Notes: generated by a model from the sequence alone, not told the origin. 64,000 nt of DNA from Mesostigma viride (GCA_009746045.1 RPFO01000123.1:1347410-1411409), one strand, 5' to 3'. Positions 30,250 to 47,508 are shown, counted from the first letter of the stretch. Numbers and translations: made by a program.

Positions 30250-30957
30250 CGCCAACGGCCGTTGGAACCTGGAAATTAGTGTGTGATTTTTCTTGCGCCA
30301 ACGGCCGTTGGAACCTGGAAATTTGGTTGATATTTTTCTTGCGCCAACGGCCGTTGGAACCTGGAAATTCGGTCGACATTTTTCTTGCGCCAACGGCCGT
30401 TGGAACCTGGAAATTAGGGTGTGATTTTTCTTGCGCCAACGGCCGTTGGAACCTGGAAATTAGGGTGTGATTTTTCTTGCGCCAACGGCCGTTGGAACCT
30501 GGAAATTAGTGTGTGATTTTTCTTGCGCCAACGGCCGTTGGAACCTGGAAATTAGTGTGTGATTTTTCTTGCGCCAACGGCCGTTGGAACCTGGAAATTA
30601 GGGTGTCATTTTTCCTGCGCCAACGGCCGTTGGAACCTGGAAATTAGTGTGTGATTTTTCTTTCGCCAACGGCCGTTGGAACCTGGAAATTTGGTTGATA
30701 TTTTTCTTGCGCCAACGGCCGTTGGAACCTGGAAATTCGGTCGACATTTTTCTTGCGCCAACGGCCGTTGGAACCTGGAAATTAGGGTGTGATTTTTCTT
30801 GCGCCAACGGCCGTTGGAACCTGGAAATTAGGGTGTGATTTTTCTTGCGCCAACGGCCGTTGGAACCTGGAAATTAGGGTGTGATTTTTCTTGCGCCAAC
30901 GGCCGTTGGAACCTGGAAATTAGGGTGTGATTTTTGTTCGGGAACGGCCGATCTTCC
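30250..30957. repeat. ~46-bp palindrome array, right block, with higher-order repeat
   Basis: About 15 units of the same type as at 28.4 kb. A run of variant units (TTTGGTTGATATT then TTCGGTCGACATT) occurs twice, about 368 bp apart (near 30,320 and 30,690). Blocks of eight units were therefore duplicated together, giving a higher-order repeat. The last unit decays to GGGAACGGCCGATC at the start of the next gene. Confidence 0.95.
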
Positions 30958-30973
30958 AAAGTGTAAGGACAAA

Positions 30974-31546
30974 ATGTCAGGTCGTGTGTTGTATGACCGT
31001 TTTTTGTCTCAAACACTGATTCACATTTCATGCATGCAGGGGAGAGAGGCGCATCGGAGGGTTGCCCTGATCGGAGGGGGGCTGAATGCAGAAGACGAGG
31101 CCGTTTCCAAAAAGTCGAGGGGGACGGCGCTGCTGGAAGTGCACAACTATTTCAAGACGCACATGGAGGAATCCTGGGATAAGCCGGAGGTGCCCCTTCA
31201 GGACCAGAAAGAAATATGGAATTTGATTCATGGGGTCTCAAGCAGCACTGAGAAGGCAAGGAAGGACGGGGAGGGGGAGGAGGGTGGTGAGGAGCGGGTT
31301 GGAGGGCGATTGAACGAGGGTGGTTTGTCCGAATCGGAGAAAACCCAAGTCTACGACTTCATCTCGGCTGTGAAGGATGAAACGGTCGCTCCGAACGACG
31401 ACAGTAGATGTGGAATACCGATTGAGGACAAGCTGGCCAAGGAGCTTGCAGAGTTTCTGGACATCGTGGCAGCGGACAAGCTGGACGGGGAGGGAAGGGT
31501 GATGAGGAAGGGGGGGGGATCAAACAGGAAGGGTGGAGGAGTCTAG
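30974..31546 (+). CDS. Orphan acidic protein, 190 aa
   Basis: The start ATG is 30974 (MSGRVLYDRFLSQTLIHISC). As in the 29051 gene, an acceptor-like TTTCATGCATGCAG|GGG lies shortly after, so residues GREAHRR onward may be a second exon. The protein has a helical, charged middle (LLEVHNYFKTHMEESWDKPE), a low-complexity E/G/R stretch (DGEGEEGGEERVGG), and an acidic C-terminal part (EDKLAKELAEFLDIVAADK). It ends in Gly/Arg/Lys-rich KGGGSNRKGGGV. No family is recognised. It lies directly after a palindrome array, and the next gene starts 27 bp after its stop. Confidence 0.6.
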   Translation: MSGRVLYDRFLSQTLIHISCMQGREAHRRVALIGGGLNAEDEAVSKKSRGTALLEVHNYFKTHMEESWDKPEVPLQDQKEIWNLIHGVSSSTEKARKDGEGEEGGEERVGGRLNEGGLSESEKTQVYDFISAVKDETVAPNDDSRCGIPIEDKLAKELAEFLDIVAADKLDGEGRVMRKGGGSNRKGGGV

Positions 31547-31572
31547 CCCGCTTTCGATTCTGGCCGTCTATC

Positions 31573-34395
31573 ATGGCAACCGTGAAGGCCAAACACGTTC
31601 CTCCTCAGTGCTTGTATGACTTGACATACATGGCCAAGATCTTCTGCGAGGTGATGGTCCAGCTTTTCATGATCTACAACCGCGATTTGGGGAAATACCC
31701 CGAACCACGCGACCTCGGCTGGTTGCCGATGCAGCCTTCGGAATCCGACAGCGCCCTTCAGAGGGTGGTCGATACGGTCGCTGTAGCTGCCAAGAGAATA
31801 AGGGCGGTTATCAGGCCAACGGGGAGGGACGATTCCACCTTCCCACTTGCACTGCTGGAGAGGACGGATTTTTGGACGACCCACAAGGAGGAAACGAAAT
31901 GGTGGGTCCTGATTGCGCCCGAACCCCCAACCGAACAGGCTGTGGTGCCCCAACCCGTACAGCCTGTGGCGGGGGCTGTGGTGGTGACGGGGGCTGTGCC
32001 GGAGGAAGGCCAAGCCGAACATGCCGAGGCAGAGGACGTCCAGTCGGGTCGCCAAAAAAAGGTGGGGGAGAAGCGGGAACCCCCGCGGAAGTTTGGGTCG
32101 GAGGAGCTGGCATCCGAAATCGAGCAGCAGGGCCCGTGGATTTCTAAGAAAATTTACGGGTCTGACGGGGAAACGACCTGTGAGTTCATGATGAAGACTT
32201 TTGCGTGGGAGAAAAGCGATGGGCCGACACGGTTGGCTCAAGTGGTACTTAATGCAATGGAGGGGTTCGAATTTGTTGCGAAGAGGACGGGGTTGACGAA
32301 CCAGCCGGATATCAAGAATGGGATATGGCTGCTGAATTTGGAACACCACGCGAAGCTGTGGAATGATGAGGAATTGTTGAAGGGTCGAACGGGTTCGTGG
32401 GTGGAGAAAAGGGACTGGAAGGCGGCGAAGGATTGTGGAGATTTCAATGGTGTGAAGGACGACTGGTCGTCGTACCTAAGCGATTTCACGGGATTCTTCA
32501 ACCCACCCGTGATCTTCATTGGGTCAAAGGAGCAGGTGGATGGGTTTAAGGTCCTTCTGAAGGTACTTGGGAAGCGGCCACAGGGGGAGGATATTTCCAA
32601 TCCCAACGGCCGTTCGGGCAAGGAAATTGCGGGTGCAGCCCAGAAGCGTCAGCTGGAGACGGCAGGCGCTGGCACCAAAAAGAAACGCCGGAAGCGCGCC
32701 GCCTCGGAGACCCCCGCGGCCGAAGACGTCTCAATGGGGACGCCCTACCCTCATGATGGCGGCGTTCGGCCGGAGGGGGATGATGAGGATGTCGGGTCAC
32801 AGGGGGGTGATGATGGGGAGGAGGTTGGTGATGATGGTGACGGCGGTGATGAGGGGGGCGGGAATGAGGGTGGTGATAAGGGGGGCGGGTCGAAGGACGG
32901 AGAGGGGGGGGTTCGAAGGGCGGAGAGGGGGCGGGTCGAAGGGCGGAGAGGGGGGGGGTCGAACGACGGAGAGGGGGGCGGGTCGAAGGGCGGAGAGGGG
33001 GGCGGGTCGAAGGGCGGAGAGGGGGCGGGTCGAAGGGCGGAGAGGGGAGGGGGTCGAAGGACGGAGAGGGGGGCGGAGAGAAGGGCGGAGAGGGGGCGGA
33101 GAGGGGGGCGGGTCGAAGGGCGGAGAGGGGGGCGGAGAGAAGGGTGGAGAGGGGGGCGGGTCAAAGGGCGGAGAGGGGGGCGGGTCCAAGGGCGGAGAGG
33201 GGGGCGGGTCGAAGGGTGGAGAGGGGGGCGGGTCAAAGGGCGGAGAGGGGGGCGGGTCGAAGGGCGGAGAGGGGGGCGGGTCGACCGGCGCATCGGGGGA
33301 AGGGGGGAAGGAGGGGGGGGAGGGGAGGGAGGCTCGAAGGGGAATTCGGGGGCGTCGGGGGGGGGATGCTGGGGCGTGCCGTCGACTACTGCAAAAAGCT
33401 CCTTTCGCCTGGCGGGCACGTTCGATCAAGAGCAACGGCTAGTCATCTGTCAAAGGGTAAGTTAATCTGAGTGAATATGGTCGGTTAAATTATGATGTTT
33501 GCATATTCCCAAGTTTGATTTGCGAATGTAATGATAACTAATTGCGCCGCTCGTCATTGCTTGTCCCACCCACAGGTGACGAGTCTGAAGAGGAGCCGCC
33601 AAAGGATGTCATGCATGCCGGCCCACCCAAAGGGTTTGTGGAAGATTCGGAAGAATCGGAAGAATCGGAACCGGAGGATCCAGCGCCACAAAGACGTGTC
33701 ACAGTTACCGCAACCCAGCCCAAGCCACTAGACAAGAAAGTGCCACCACCAAGTTGGCAGCCGTGGATGGAGAATCTGGAAGGTGTGTGGGGGGGAAACG
33801 GGTCGTGCCCCGCTCGCCTGTTGGATGTCCGGTTTCGGTATTGTGCAAGCACGGCGGTGAATTTTGCCAGTATCGGAAGAACCAACTCCAGCGCCTTGAT
33901 ACGTTGTGGAAGCCCACGTGGGCTGCTGATTCGGTGGCTAAACTCAATGCAGACCCAATGAAGCTGGCACACATGCCTGATTTCCACGTCGACACGTTCC
34001 TGGTGCATGGAGTCGTTCGAAAGGTGGATAAAACGGGCGTGTGGTGCGTTAAATTTTGGGCAGAAGGGTGTGACGAAAAGGGAATCTGGATTAATGGGGA
34101 GAAGGGGACGATGCCCAACATAATTTTCAAGGTACAACAAGACGAGATGCGGAACTGTTTCAAGCCACCTGAGGGAACGTATTTGGAGTGGTGGATGGAC
34201 AAGGGGTACCTGGCGACCAGATCTTCCCCAGCGACCAGATCTTCCCCACGACTCCAAGAGAAGGGGGGAGACCAAGCCGCAGGGCAGGGCAAACGAAAAC
34301 CTCAAGGGAAGGCTGGCGCAGATGTGCGGGAGGGGGGTGTAAAGAAGCCCAGCGGACGGGCACCTGTAAAGAAACGCCTGTTAGTAGGTAGTTAG
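31573..34395 (+). CDS. Orphan protein with G-rich repeat hinge and one intron; frames need two -1 shifts
   Basis: The first part (31573 to about 32,850) is a convincing globular frame starting MATVKAKHVPPQCLYDLTYM, followed by a Lys/Arg patch (KKKRRKRAA) that suits nuclear targeting. Then come ~520 bp of 24-bp G-rich repeats encoding GGGSKGGE-like sequence. A 119-nt intron (33457-33575; AGG|GTAAGT...CCACAG|GTGAC) follows. Splicing keeps frame only if the repeat has moved the frame by -1. The second exon is acidic (DESEEEPPKDV, EDSEESEESEPEDP). It then slips -1 at TGG GGG GGA AAC (about 33,788-33,796) into a frame with CPVSVLCKHGGEFC and GIWINGEKGTMPNIIFK, ending KKRLLVGS. The family is unknown. 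Confidence 0.6.
32800..33320. repeat. G-rich 24-bp coding minisatellite
   Basis: Tandem GGGTCGAAGGGCGGAGAGG units with G-runs of 4-9 bases lie inside the gene at 31573. Run-length changes alternate the frame between GGGSKGGE and RRAERG readings, so the true protein sequence here cannot be fixed. The G-runs could form quadruplexes and are prone to sequencing error. Confidence 0.9.
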
Positions 34396-36362
34396 ATAGC
34401 TTACTTGATCTGAACTCGTGTACATTTGTAAAGATCGATCTGTACATCTGTCTCCATCTGGAGCATTCACTTGACTATTCAAAGTTCAAGTGGGAATTAC
34501 TGGTTGGGTTGTGCACAGGCTTGTGCACAATTTTGGCAATAATTATAATTCGTTCTATAAATAGAACTCGCGGGGTCGTGGAGAGGGTTGTGCAATTGTA
34601 AATAATCTACAACTTGTCTCACTTGCTTACCCTCCGAGTGCATGACACTATGACAAAAACAGCCAATTTTACCCCGACTTGAATAAATTTTAATAAATGT
34701 TAATAAATTTTAATAAATTTAAGCAATCTAGTAATGAAAAGTGCACGCGGAAAGCGCACCAGTGACCAAATGGCATGAAATGGTAATGATTTCATGTGGA
34801 AACGCATTCACAATGAGCATCAATTGTCATGTATTTGTTGAAATGGCGTCTCCTCAAGTAATAAAATTTGGCATGGGTATTGTAGATTGATTGTGGCCCC
34901 CCCCCCCATTGCCGCCACATCTGCAGCGAGGGGAGTGGCGTGCTGCTCGAAAGCTTCCTTAAGGAGGGTGCGGACGATGGTGGCGGTCGCGACGGTGGGA
35001 GGGGGCACCAGATCTCGGCTTCGGAGCGCCCGAGGAGGGAGCAGAGGGCGAGGCGCTGGAGCCGGGGGCGATCGATTCATGCGGTGAATAAAGCTGGAGG
35101 TCCTCAGCGATGTTGCAAGGAGTGCCATTTGGCCATTGGCCGCGGTTGTGGGAGAGGAGGTGCGAGCACAGGTCAACAAGCGAGGCGTGCGTCCCGAAAA
35201 ACAAAGCTTCCATGAAGGCTGACGGGGTTCGAGTCGATCCAGTAGCCAGGTGCGGTGATGTCAAAGGCGATCTCGCACCATGCAGCTAGGTTCGCCAGGG
35301 CGACTGCGCTAATTCATTGGGCTCCTGAAGGCGACGCTGTGGGCGAGGCGAGCCCGGGGAGCTGCATGGGCGACCACTGGTGCGCGACTAGTGTCAGGGT
35401 CAGTGCTGTACAGCCTGTACTACATTGCAATTGTGACACCGCTGCAGGCCTGCCGGGCCTGAGGGCGAAGCTGCAGACGTTTATTTTCAGGGCTTCGCGC
35501 AGCCGCCAGGCTGCGTTTCGTACAGAGAAGCGTTTGCTCCTCATATATTGCGTAACAGCTTCGGGAAAGTATATCAGCGTGTGCGTCTTAGAAAGACGAA
35601 GCAATTGTGATTTTCACAGCCGAATTTGGTGCTCAAACGTGAAAGTTACGAGCTCCGCCATCAGCCATGGCTACCTCGTGGCTCGTCCTCGATCATGGGG
35701 TAGGCGCAGCTCAGACTTGCCTGCCGTAGTGCAAGATTCTTTTCCAAGTACGGTCCTTGGACCTCTTTGGGGCATGTTGCATGCCGATCTCATCTCCGTA
35801 ATTTATAATCTGATTTGGCACGCCGCAAAGGTGAAAACCATTTGCGTTTAGTGCCGGTACGCGGAAAACGCGGAAAAACGCGATCTGCGAATGAATCCAG
35901 GCCGGAATCGAACTGGGGACCTCTCGCACCAATTTTGCTGACTATAGGACGGACGTCTCCGGATCCTAGGGCATCGCCAACTGACACCTACAGTCATCCG
36001 CAAAAGTTCTAGCTCCTTTCCGGGGAGTGATGCAGGCCTTTCGGATTTGGTACTAGATAAATCATTCGAGATCTGTATGTAGGAGTACTACACACGTGTC
36101 TGCACGCGAGACTTGTTCAGTCTCGCACCGTGAGACGGGCTGAACACAGCTGGAACCTTCTTGAGAAGGGGGGGGCGTAATTTATAATTGTCATTAAATG
36201 TATAAGCGGCTGTGAGTGTCCAGTTAGGGGGCACATGTGTTTTTTTCACGTACTTGTACATACTGCGTTTTGTCTCCTTGATACTGCGTTTGTATTCTAT
36301 CCAGCTATAAAGCATTCAATCTATATACATGGTCAACACTCAACCATTTTGAAATTACGACT
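34396..36362. other. Intergenic region, no supported gene
   Basis: The region contains short TAATAAATTT repeats near 34,680-34,725, a C9 run near 34,900, a GC-rich patch (34,910-35,500) without coding signal, and a tRNA-like remnant at 35.9 kb. A TATA-like CTATAAAG lies at about 36,305, upstream of the candidate microgene. Confidence 0.4.
35898..35975 (-). repeat. tRNA-like remnant or tRNA-derived SINE head
   Basis: On the - strand TGCGAGAGGTCCCCAGTTCG followed by ATTCCGG looks like the variable loop and T-arm of a tRNA, and CCTATAGTCAGC upstream resembles an A-box. The anticodon stem is not formed and the T-stem has mismatches, so it cannot be a working tRNA. A SINE head or tRNA pseudogene is the best reading. 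Confidence 0.3.
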
Positions 36363-36627
36363 ATGGATGCGGAGGCGATCATGAGCCCCGGAGTGAATGC
36401 AGGCTTCAAGATGGCCCATGAAACAACCAGTCAGGTAACAGGACAATTATAAATAGTTAAACACTTGCTACAAGCCAGACCATGCATCTAGGGTCATCAT
36501 CACAGGGGCTCAACGAAGCCACTGCATGATGCCCAGGACGTAATTCTAAGCAAGGACCGCGCTACCCTTCCCCACATTGCAGATATCCAGGGACATCAAT
36601 GCCTTCCTGGGTGCCTATCCACCTTGA
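36363..36627 (+). CDS. Candidate two-exon microprotein, 38 aa
   Basis: Exon 1 (36363-36434) starts MDAEAIMSPGVNAGFKMAHE and ends in phase 0 at CAG|GTAACA. A plausible second exon (36583-36627) follows CCCACATTGCAG and reads ISRDINAFLGAYPP before TGA. A TATA-like CTATAAAG sits ~58 bp upstream of the ATG. No family is recognised. The intron of 148 nt is shorter than those of the kinase downstream. A different second exon is possible. Confidence 0.35.
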
Positions 36628-38809
36628 CGACAGGTCGATTGTAGACGTGTGCCTCACCCTGCATTGGCAATAAGCTATGCGAGTCTTCTGGGCAGGAACA
36701 GTGCGGCCTAGAGTGCGACGTCTTGTCTGACTGTCCAAGATACCTGGTACCAGCAACACATTGCTCGCAAGTCTGAGGCCACACCGCTGCCATAACCAGG
36801 ACCTGAAATCCCTAGTGCAGACAAGCAGACCAACACAGTGACTTCGCGTGCGCGGAGCGACAAGACAGCCATGCATGCGCATATGAGGTTCAAACGGAAC
36901 GAGCGCGTCACTCCTCGTCATATCATATCTTCCGCATCAAGTGCGCAACCAAGAACACTCCAAATGGCCTTTACCGCCACCGCCTCTGCAAGGGCTGCTG
37001 CAGGTGAGACGGCAAGCCACACATGCTGTCATGCCTCCGCCTGGCATGCTTGTGCGCTCCCAGCTCGCATGCGTGCATGGGCCGCGAGTGGACAGAGACA
37101 GGACCCGAATAGAGGAGGGAACACGGCTTCCCCTAGCTCCACAGCACAGAGCGGAATTCCGCTGGCTTTGTGCCATGGTTTGTCTCATGGATGTTGAGAA
37201 CGTCGTTCAGTCCTTGGATGATAGCCTGTACGCGACCTGGAAGAGGGCGCCTGCGCGATGAAGAGGACCCACGCGAGTGGACACTGTGTTTGTCAGATTT
37301 TGCGCACATGTGCAGCGCTATGTGGTGCATTGCATCTCGGTTGCACATGCATTCTCCCTTGGTAAACCGACAGCCTGGTGCATCATAGAACCCGCACAAG
37401 TGACATGGAACGCAAACTACAAGTAGAAGCAGCTGCTAAATCAGGCTGGCTCTTCCAGAACTACTGGCCCAACAGAGGAACGCAAACTTTCATGAAACTG
37501 GCCAGCGGATTCCATGCGAGGCAACAACGGTGAGCCATGTCTCCTGATCAATTAGAGGTTCTGCACATAAACAAATCCTTGGTTGTGCTCCGCATGTCGC
37601 ATATAATCAATCAACGGTCGCATGCCTCTGTCGAAAAGCTACAAAGCACACTGCAAGTGGTTTACAGCCCCCAAGGACATGCATCTTCCGTGAAATTCTT
37701 CATACATAGAGTAGACATATCGGCGAAGGTACGCACCTCCAACCATAAGGGCAGAAATAAGATTGCCCATCTTGCCGACCCTGAGGATTGCACCTTTTGC
37801 AGCCCCAAGCTTGTCGAAGACAGGATCACTCGCAAGCAACTGCAGCATACAACATCGAAACCTTCGTGTCATTCAAAACCTTGTGACATGAAAACGCAGA
37901 TGAGACAAAACGAAACGTTTAGAAAACGAAAAGAAACTGGAACCACACGTAAAGCAATCGAGGATAGCTGCAATTGGAAAACCTACCGCCTTGTTGGCGG
38001 CCTCGATACCTTGCCCCCTGCGCCCTACAGTGGAAGAGAACCGGACGAACGAGCCAAAAGGCGACGGTGGGGTAATGGATGCCATATGGATTAATAATTG
38101 CAGGAGAAACCAAGCAGCTCGCCTGTTTGGTATATGCCTTCCCTACCAGGCTGTCAACCAGCTTCCGCAACCGTCTCAAGTTACTTATGACGAAGGCCAA
38201 TGCGGCCGCACTACTGATAAGCTCGGCTTCGAGTGGCAGAGCGTCTTTGTCAGTGTGAGCGACTTAATTTCCCTCCGTTTATGTGTGCCAACGGGAACAA
38301 CACCATGGCCAAGGGGCAAGGATGCCTGATGCATGAGTGACGACACTCCATGCTGGAAAATAATGCCTGCTGATGCTGGGCTGATGCTCCAATTGCCACG
38401 CGTGGAAAACGTTTGATGCTTTCAATTGCCATTCAGGGTGCATTTAACCCCAGAAAGGTACATCGAAACCCTGGCATGCTGGTTTGACGAATCAATGCTG
38501 GAACTGCACCCCAGGTAGGCCTGCCATAGCGCGCCGCGTTACAATGAGCGCAGTAGCAGCCCAAGTGGGCCACCCCCCTTCGTGTGCCATGAATCACGGC
38601 ATCAACAAGCCTACTGGTGACTCGAATAACGCCATAGAAGGCAGGCCATGGAGGAAGGATATTGTCAGCGAGCTAAATCTGAAAAGTAGAGGTTGTGACC
38701 TTACGAAGGTAGCAGCTTAGTATTCCGGCATGGGAAATGATTCGCCATTAAACTAGTAACAGTTTTCTCGCTTTTGGCGTCAAAGCTGCTACCGAAATTT
38801 TTGTTGGAA
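36628..38809. other. Intergenic region, no supported gene
   Basis: The region has mixed composition with scattered CATGCATGC motifs. Several short frames exist on both strands (up to 185 aa near 37,537-38,094) but none shows a motif or protein-like composition. The promoter and any untranslated exon of the kinase gene should lie in the last few hundred bases. Confidence 0.4.
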
Positions 38810-45049
<6,240 letters not shown>

Positions 45050-45065
<16 letters not shown>

Positions 45066-45148
45066 ACTGTCAGAGTACCAATGGAGGCAGCGTGCACTTG
45101 GGCGAGGCTCAATAAACTGTCAGCGTACCATTGGAGGCAGCGTGCACT
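45050..45148. repeat. ~48-bp tandem duplication at the kinase 3' end
   Basis: Two adjacent copies of GGCGAGGCTCAATAAACTGT...GGAGGCAGCGTGCACT. The first copy contains the proposed kinase stop codon (TAA at 45063-45065) and an AATAAA. The second copy may be part of the 3' untranslated region. Confidence 0.85.
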
Positions 45149-45639
45149 AGGATTGACAAACTTTTGTTGTTGTGGTTGCCACTACGCGCAAGGTCATCCG
45201 CGCAAGGTCGCCATATGTGGCTGTTGTAGGTGACTACCTCAATCTTAGCATTTTCTTGTGTTTAGAGAGGGCCGGGCATGGTGAATGTGGCTATGCATGT
45301 CTACTTGTGATGCGAGTGCGTTTATGCTTGACAAACAAGTTGGTGGCATGTCATCTGCCAACTAGGCATTGTTATCAGCGTCTCTCACTTGGGGACGATC
45401 CTGATACTTGGCAAAGTGAGCAAGCTCCATCTTTCTTGCCATGCATTCTCCAATTGGTAATGTACCCCCGGCATATGTAAGGCAGCAGTCAGTACCTACT
45501 CTGCGTTGAGGCGCTGCCAAATGAAATGTTTTTTGGCTGGCTGATCACAACATCGATCGTATTGGTTGTGTCAGGTTGTACATGTTACCCATAATTTTTT
45601 AGTCACCATGCGGATCCAAGCACTAGTACCCATGCCGTA

Positions 45640-46063
45640 AAGGTATTGCTGTCAACGTTTCTATCGAGCGGCCTGATCGCAGTTTATTCCAGCGAGAACA
45701 CTGCCGACACCAATCAAATGTGATTCCTGCGTACCAAAAATTGGGCTGTATGATCTCAAGGACGTATAAAACCTATTTCCTGATCTTCGCCAGAAAATAC
45801 GATCGCAAACGTAAATGCCATGCGTAGCTATAGGCGCATGTCGCCATGGACAGGTTGTAGTTTTCCGCAGTGCACCTTGTGAAAGTGAACCCTTACCCCT
45901 ACCGCTTGTACTGACCGGAACATCTCTATATATAAGTTTGTCAAGCGTTTGCAAACTCTGGTACCATGCAGTGATGAAAATTATACAGTTTCGATCTTCT
46001 CAGCTCAACGGTTCCTAATGAGCTCAATAGTTTCTGCTGCATTTGGTCACCCGAGAATCTCGC
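45640..46063 (-). repeat. Dispersed repeat family, copy 1
   Basis: About 420 bp that, read on the - strand, match 48,363-48,775 on the + strand with moderate divergence. Shared stretches include GACCAAATGC, AACTATTGAG, GCTGAGAAGATCGAAA, GGTGTCGGCAG/TGTTCT and TTGACAGCAATACCTTT. The right end forms one arm of the perfect palindrome at 46,016. It has no coding capacity and is likely a non-autonomous mobile element of unknown class. Confidence 0.75.
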
Positions 46064-46111
46064 GCGAGATTCTCGGGTGACCAAATGCAGCAGAAACTAT
46101 TGAGCTCATTA
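46016..46111. repeat. Perfect 96-bp palindrome
   Basis: Two uninterrupted 48-bp arms with no spacer, centred on CTCGC|GCGAG. Each arm is the terminal 48 bp of the dispersed repeat at 45,640-46,063. It can extrude a cruciform. Confidence 0.98.
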
Positions 46112-46414
46112 CAACAACGTTGCGGCTGCCCCCACCCCCGGCTCCGCCGACCTCCGGACGAAATCGGCTAAGTCCAAAGTGAGAAACGGCGAAAATCGCA
46201 CGGCGTACGCGGTCGAAAGCGTAAGTACCGTGCAATACGCCGTACTTTCATACCCGAGTTGCCGTACGAACCAACATGGTATTAAAAAACCAAAATTATA
46301 ACATGATTCGGTACGATCGAGCCATGAGCCACGAGCGGACATGGCTGACGGCGGAGCTCAGAACTTTTGCGTCTGAGCCCCAAATTCAGTCAGGCTACTT
46401 GCATCAGATCAAAA

Positions 46415-46690
46415 TTAAAATTAAATTAAATTAAATTATAACATGCCTCCGTTGGGAGATCATGTAGCACATATTCCTTCATGGATGGGTGGGGTGGAAG
46501 GAGCCGCGTAATCGAACTAACCTAACTCTAATCTAGCTAGTCTAGAAAAGTCCTAACTACCCTACTCATCAAAACGCCTCCTCCGCTTGGGGGGAGGTGG
46601 TTTGCCCATGTGCAGGGTCGGGCGTGTGCGCCTTGACAATCCTCTTCCACCGCGTCTTGTTCTGCATGGCGGTCCAAAGAAGGGAGAGAG
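46415..46690 (-). mobile_element. LINE 3' end, copy A (truncated)
   Basis: On the - strand this contains the final coding segment near GGGCAAACCACCTCCCCCC, then a 3' UTR with GGAATATGTGCTACATGA and CGGAGGCATGTTATAATTT, ending in an (ATTTA)-type tail. It matches copy B but is truncated earlier, as expected from 5'-truncated retroposition. Confidence 0.75.
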
Positions 46691-46704
46691 AGTGGATTAA
46701 AAAA

Positions 46705-47508
46705 TTAAATTTAAAAATTAAATTATAACATGCCTCCGTGGGAAGGTCATGTAGCACATATTCCATGATGGATGGGGTGGAGGAAGCCGCGTGATCGAAC
46801 TATACTAACGCTAAGCTATCTAGAAAATCCTAACTACACTACTCATCAAAACGCCTCCTCCGCTTGGGGGGAGGTGGCTTGCCCACAGGGTCGAGAGAGT
46901 GGATGCGGTATTCAAACTGGGCTGGGACCAGTAGGTCATCCAGCAACATCTGTACGTAGTTCGTGACATGTTTCCCTACCTTTTTGGCAATGCCCTTGGG
47001 GCCAGGCCAGGTCAGAATGTGCCGCCCTGGCTGGCCAAGCCGCTGGGGGCCGGCCAGACCAAGGGCGGTGTCGACCTGGCTGGTGCGAGCAAGGTGTCCT
47101 ACAATTGCTATCCTACGCTGTCTAATCTCGTCCGAAATACGAGGCATGCCCTGATACAAAGACTCTGATGACGGGCGCTTGGAAAACCCTACGTTCAGGA
47201 CCTGTCGGAGCATCCTGTAAACTGTGCCGTCTAGCCTAGATGCCAGTGTGGGGGTGAGTGTCCACGCCTCGGCGCCATACGTGAGCACCGTGAGGACGAG
47301 GACCTTGAAGAGCATGCGCTTGCGGTGACCAGTCGCCCAGGCCCTTGGAGCGCCAGTAGGTGTTGAGCGAATGGAGCCCAGCCCAGGCCAGGCCAATGCG
47401 GGTGTCCACATCGTCGGCTGTGTCAGGAAGCCAGCTCCCTAACAGTTTGAAGCGGTCGTGGAACGGGACGGGATGGGGTTGCATCAGATGCGTCTTGAAA
47501 AGACGCAT
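46705..47508 (-). mobile_element. LINE ORF2 C-terminal remnant, copy B
   Basis: Reading leftward, FKLLGSWLPDTADDVDTRIG and AWAGLHSLNTYWRS lie in one frame. After a frameshift come VLTVLTYGAEAWTLTP, YRMLRQVLNV and IRQRRIAIVGHLARTSQ. Those last segments are typical of the region downstream of the reverse transcriptase domain in non-LTR retrotransposons. The coding part ends PVGKPPPPKRRRRFDE at 46839 and is followed by the shared 3' UTR and an A/T-rich tail. The catalytic RT core is absent, so this is a dead 5'-truncated copy. Confidence 0.85.

Noticed and set aside
28860-31031. ORFs reading VPTAVGARK and FQRPLAQE repeatedly
   Set aside because: They are translations of the ~46-bp palindrome units; short, shifting and repeated, with no independent support.
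3404-34395. Whole cluster as an integrated giant-virus segment
   Set aside because: F-box, MYND and intergenic hairpins would fit, but no capsid, packaging ATPase, polymerase or other viral hallmark gene is visible, so it is not called.
38700-38745. LSU rRNA-like CTTACGAAGGTAGC
   Set aside because: The resemblance is limited to about 15 bases with no surrounding rRNA structure.
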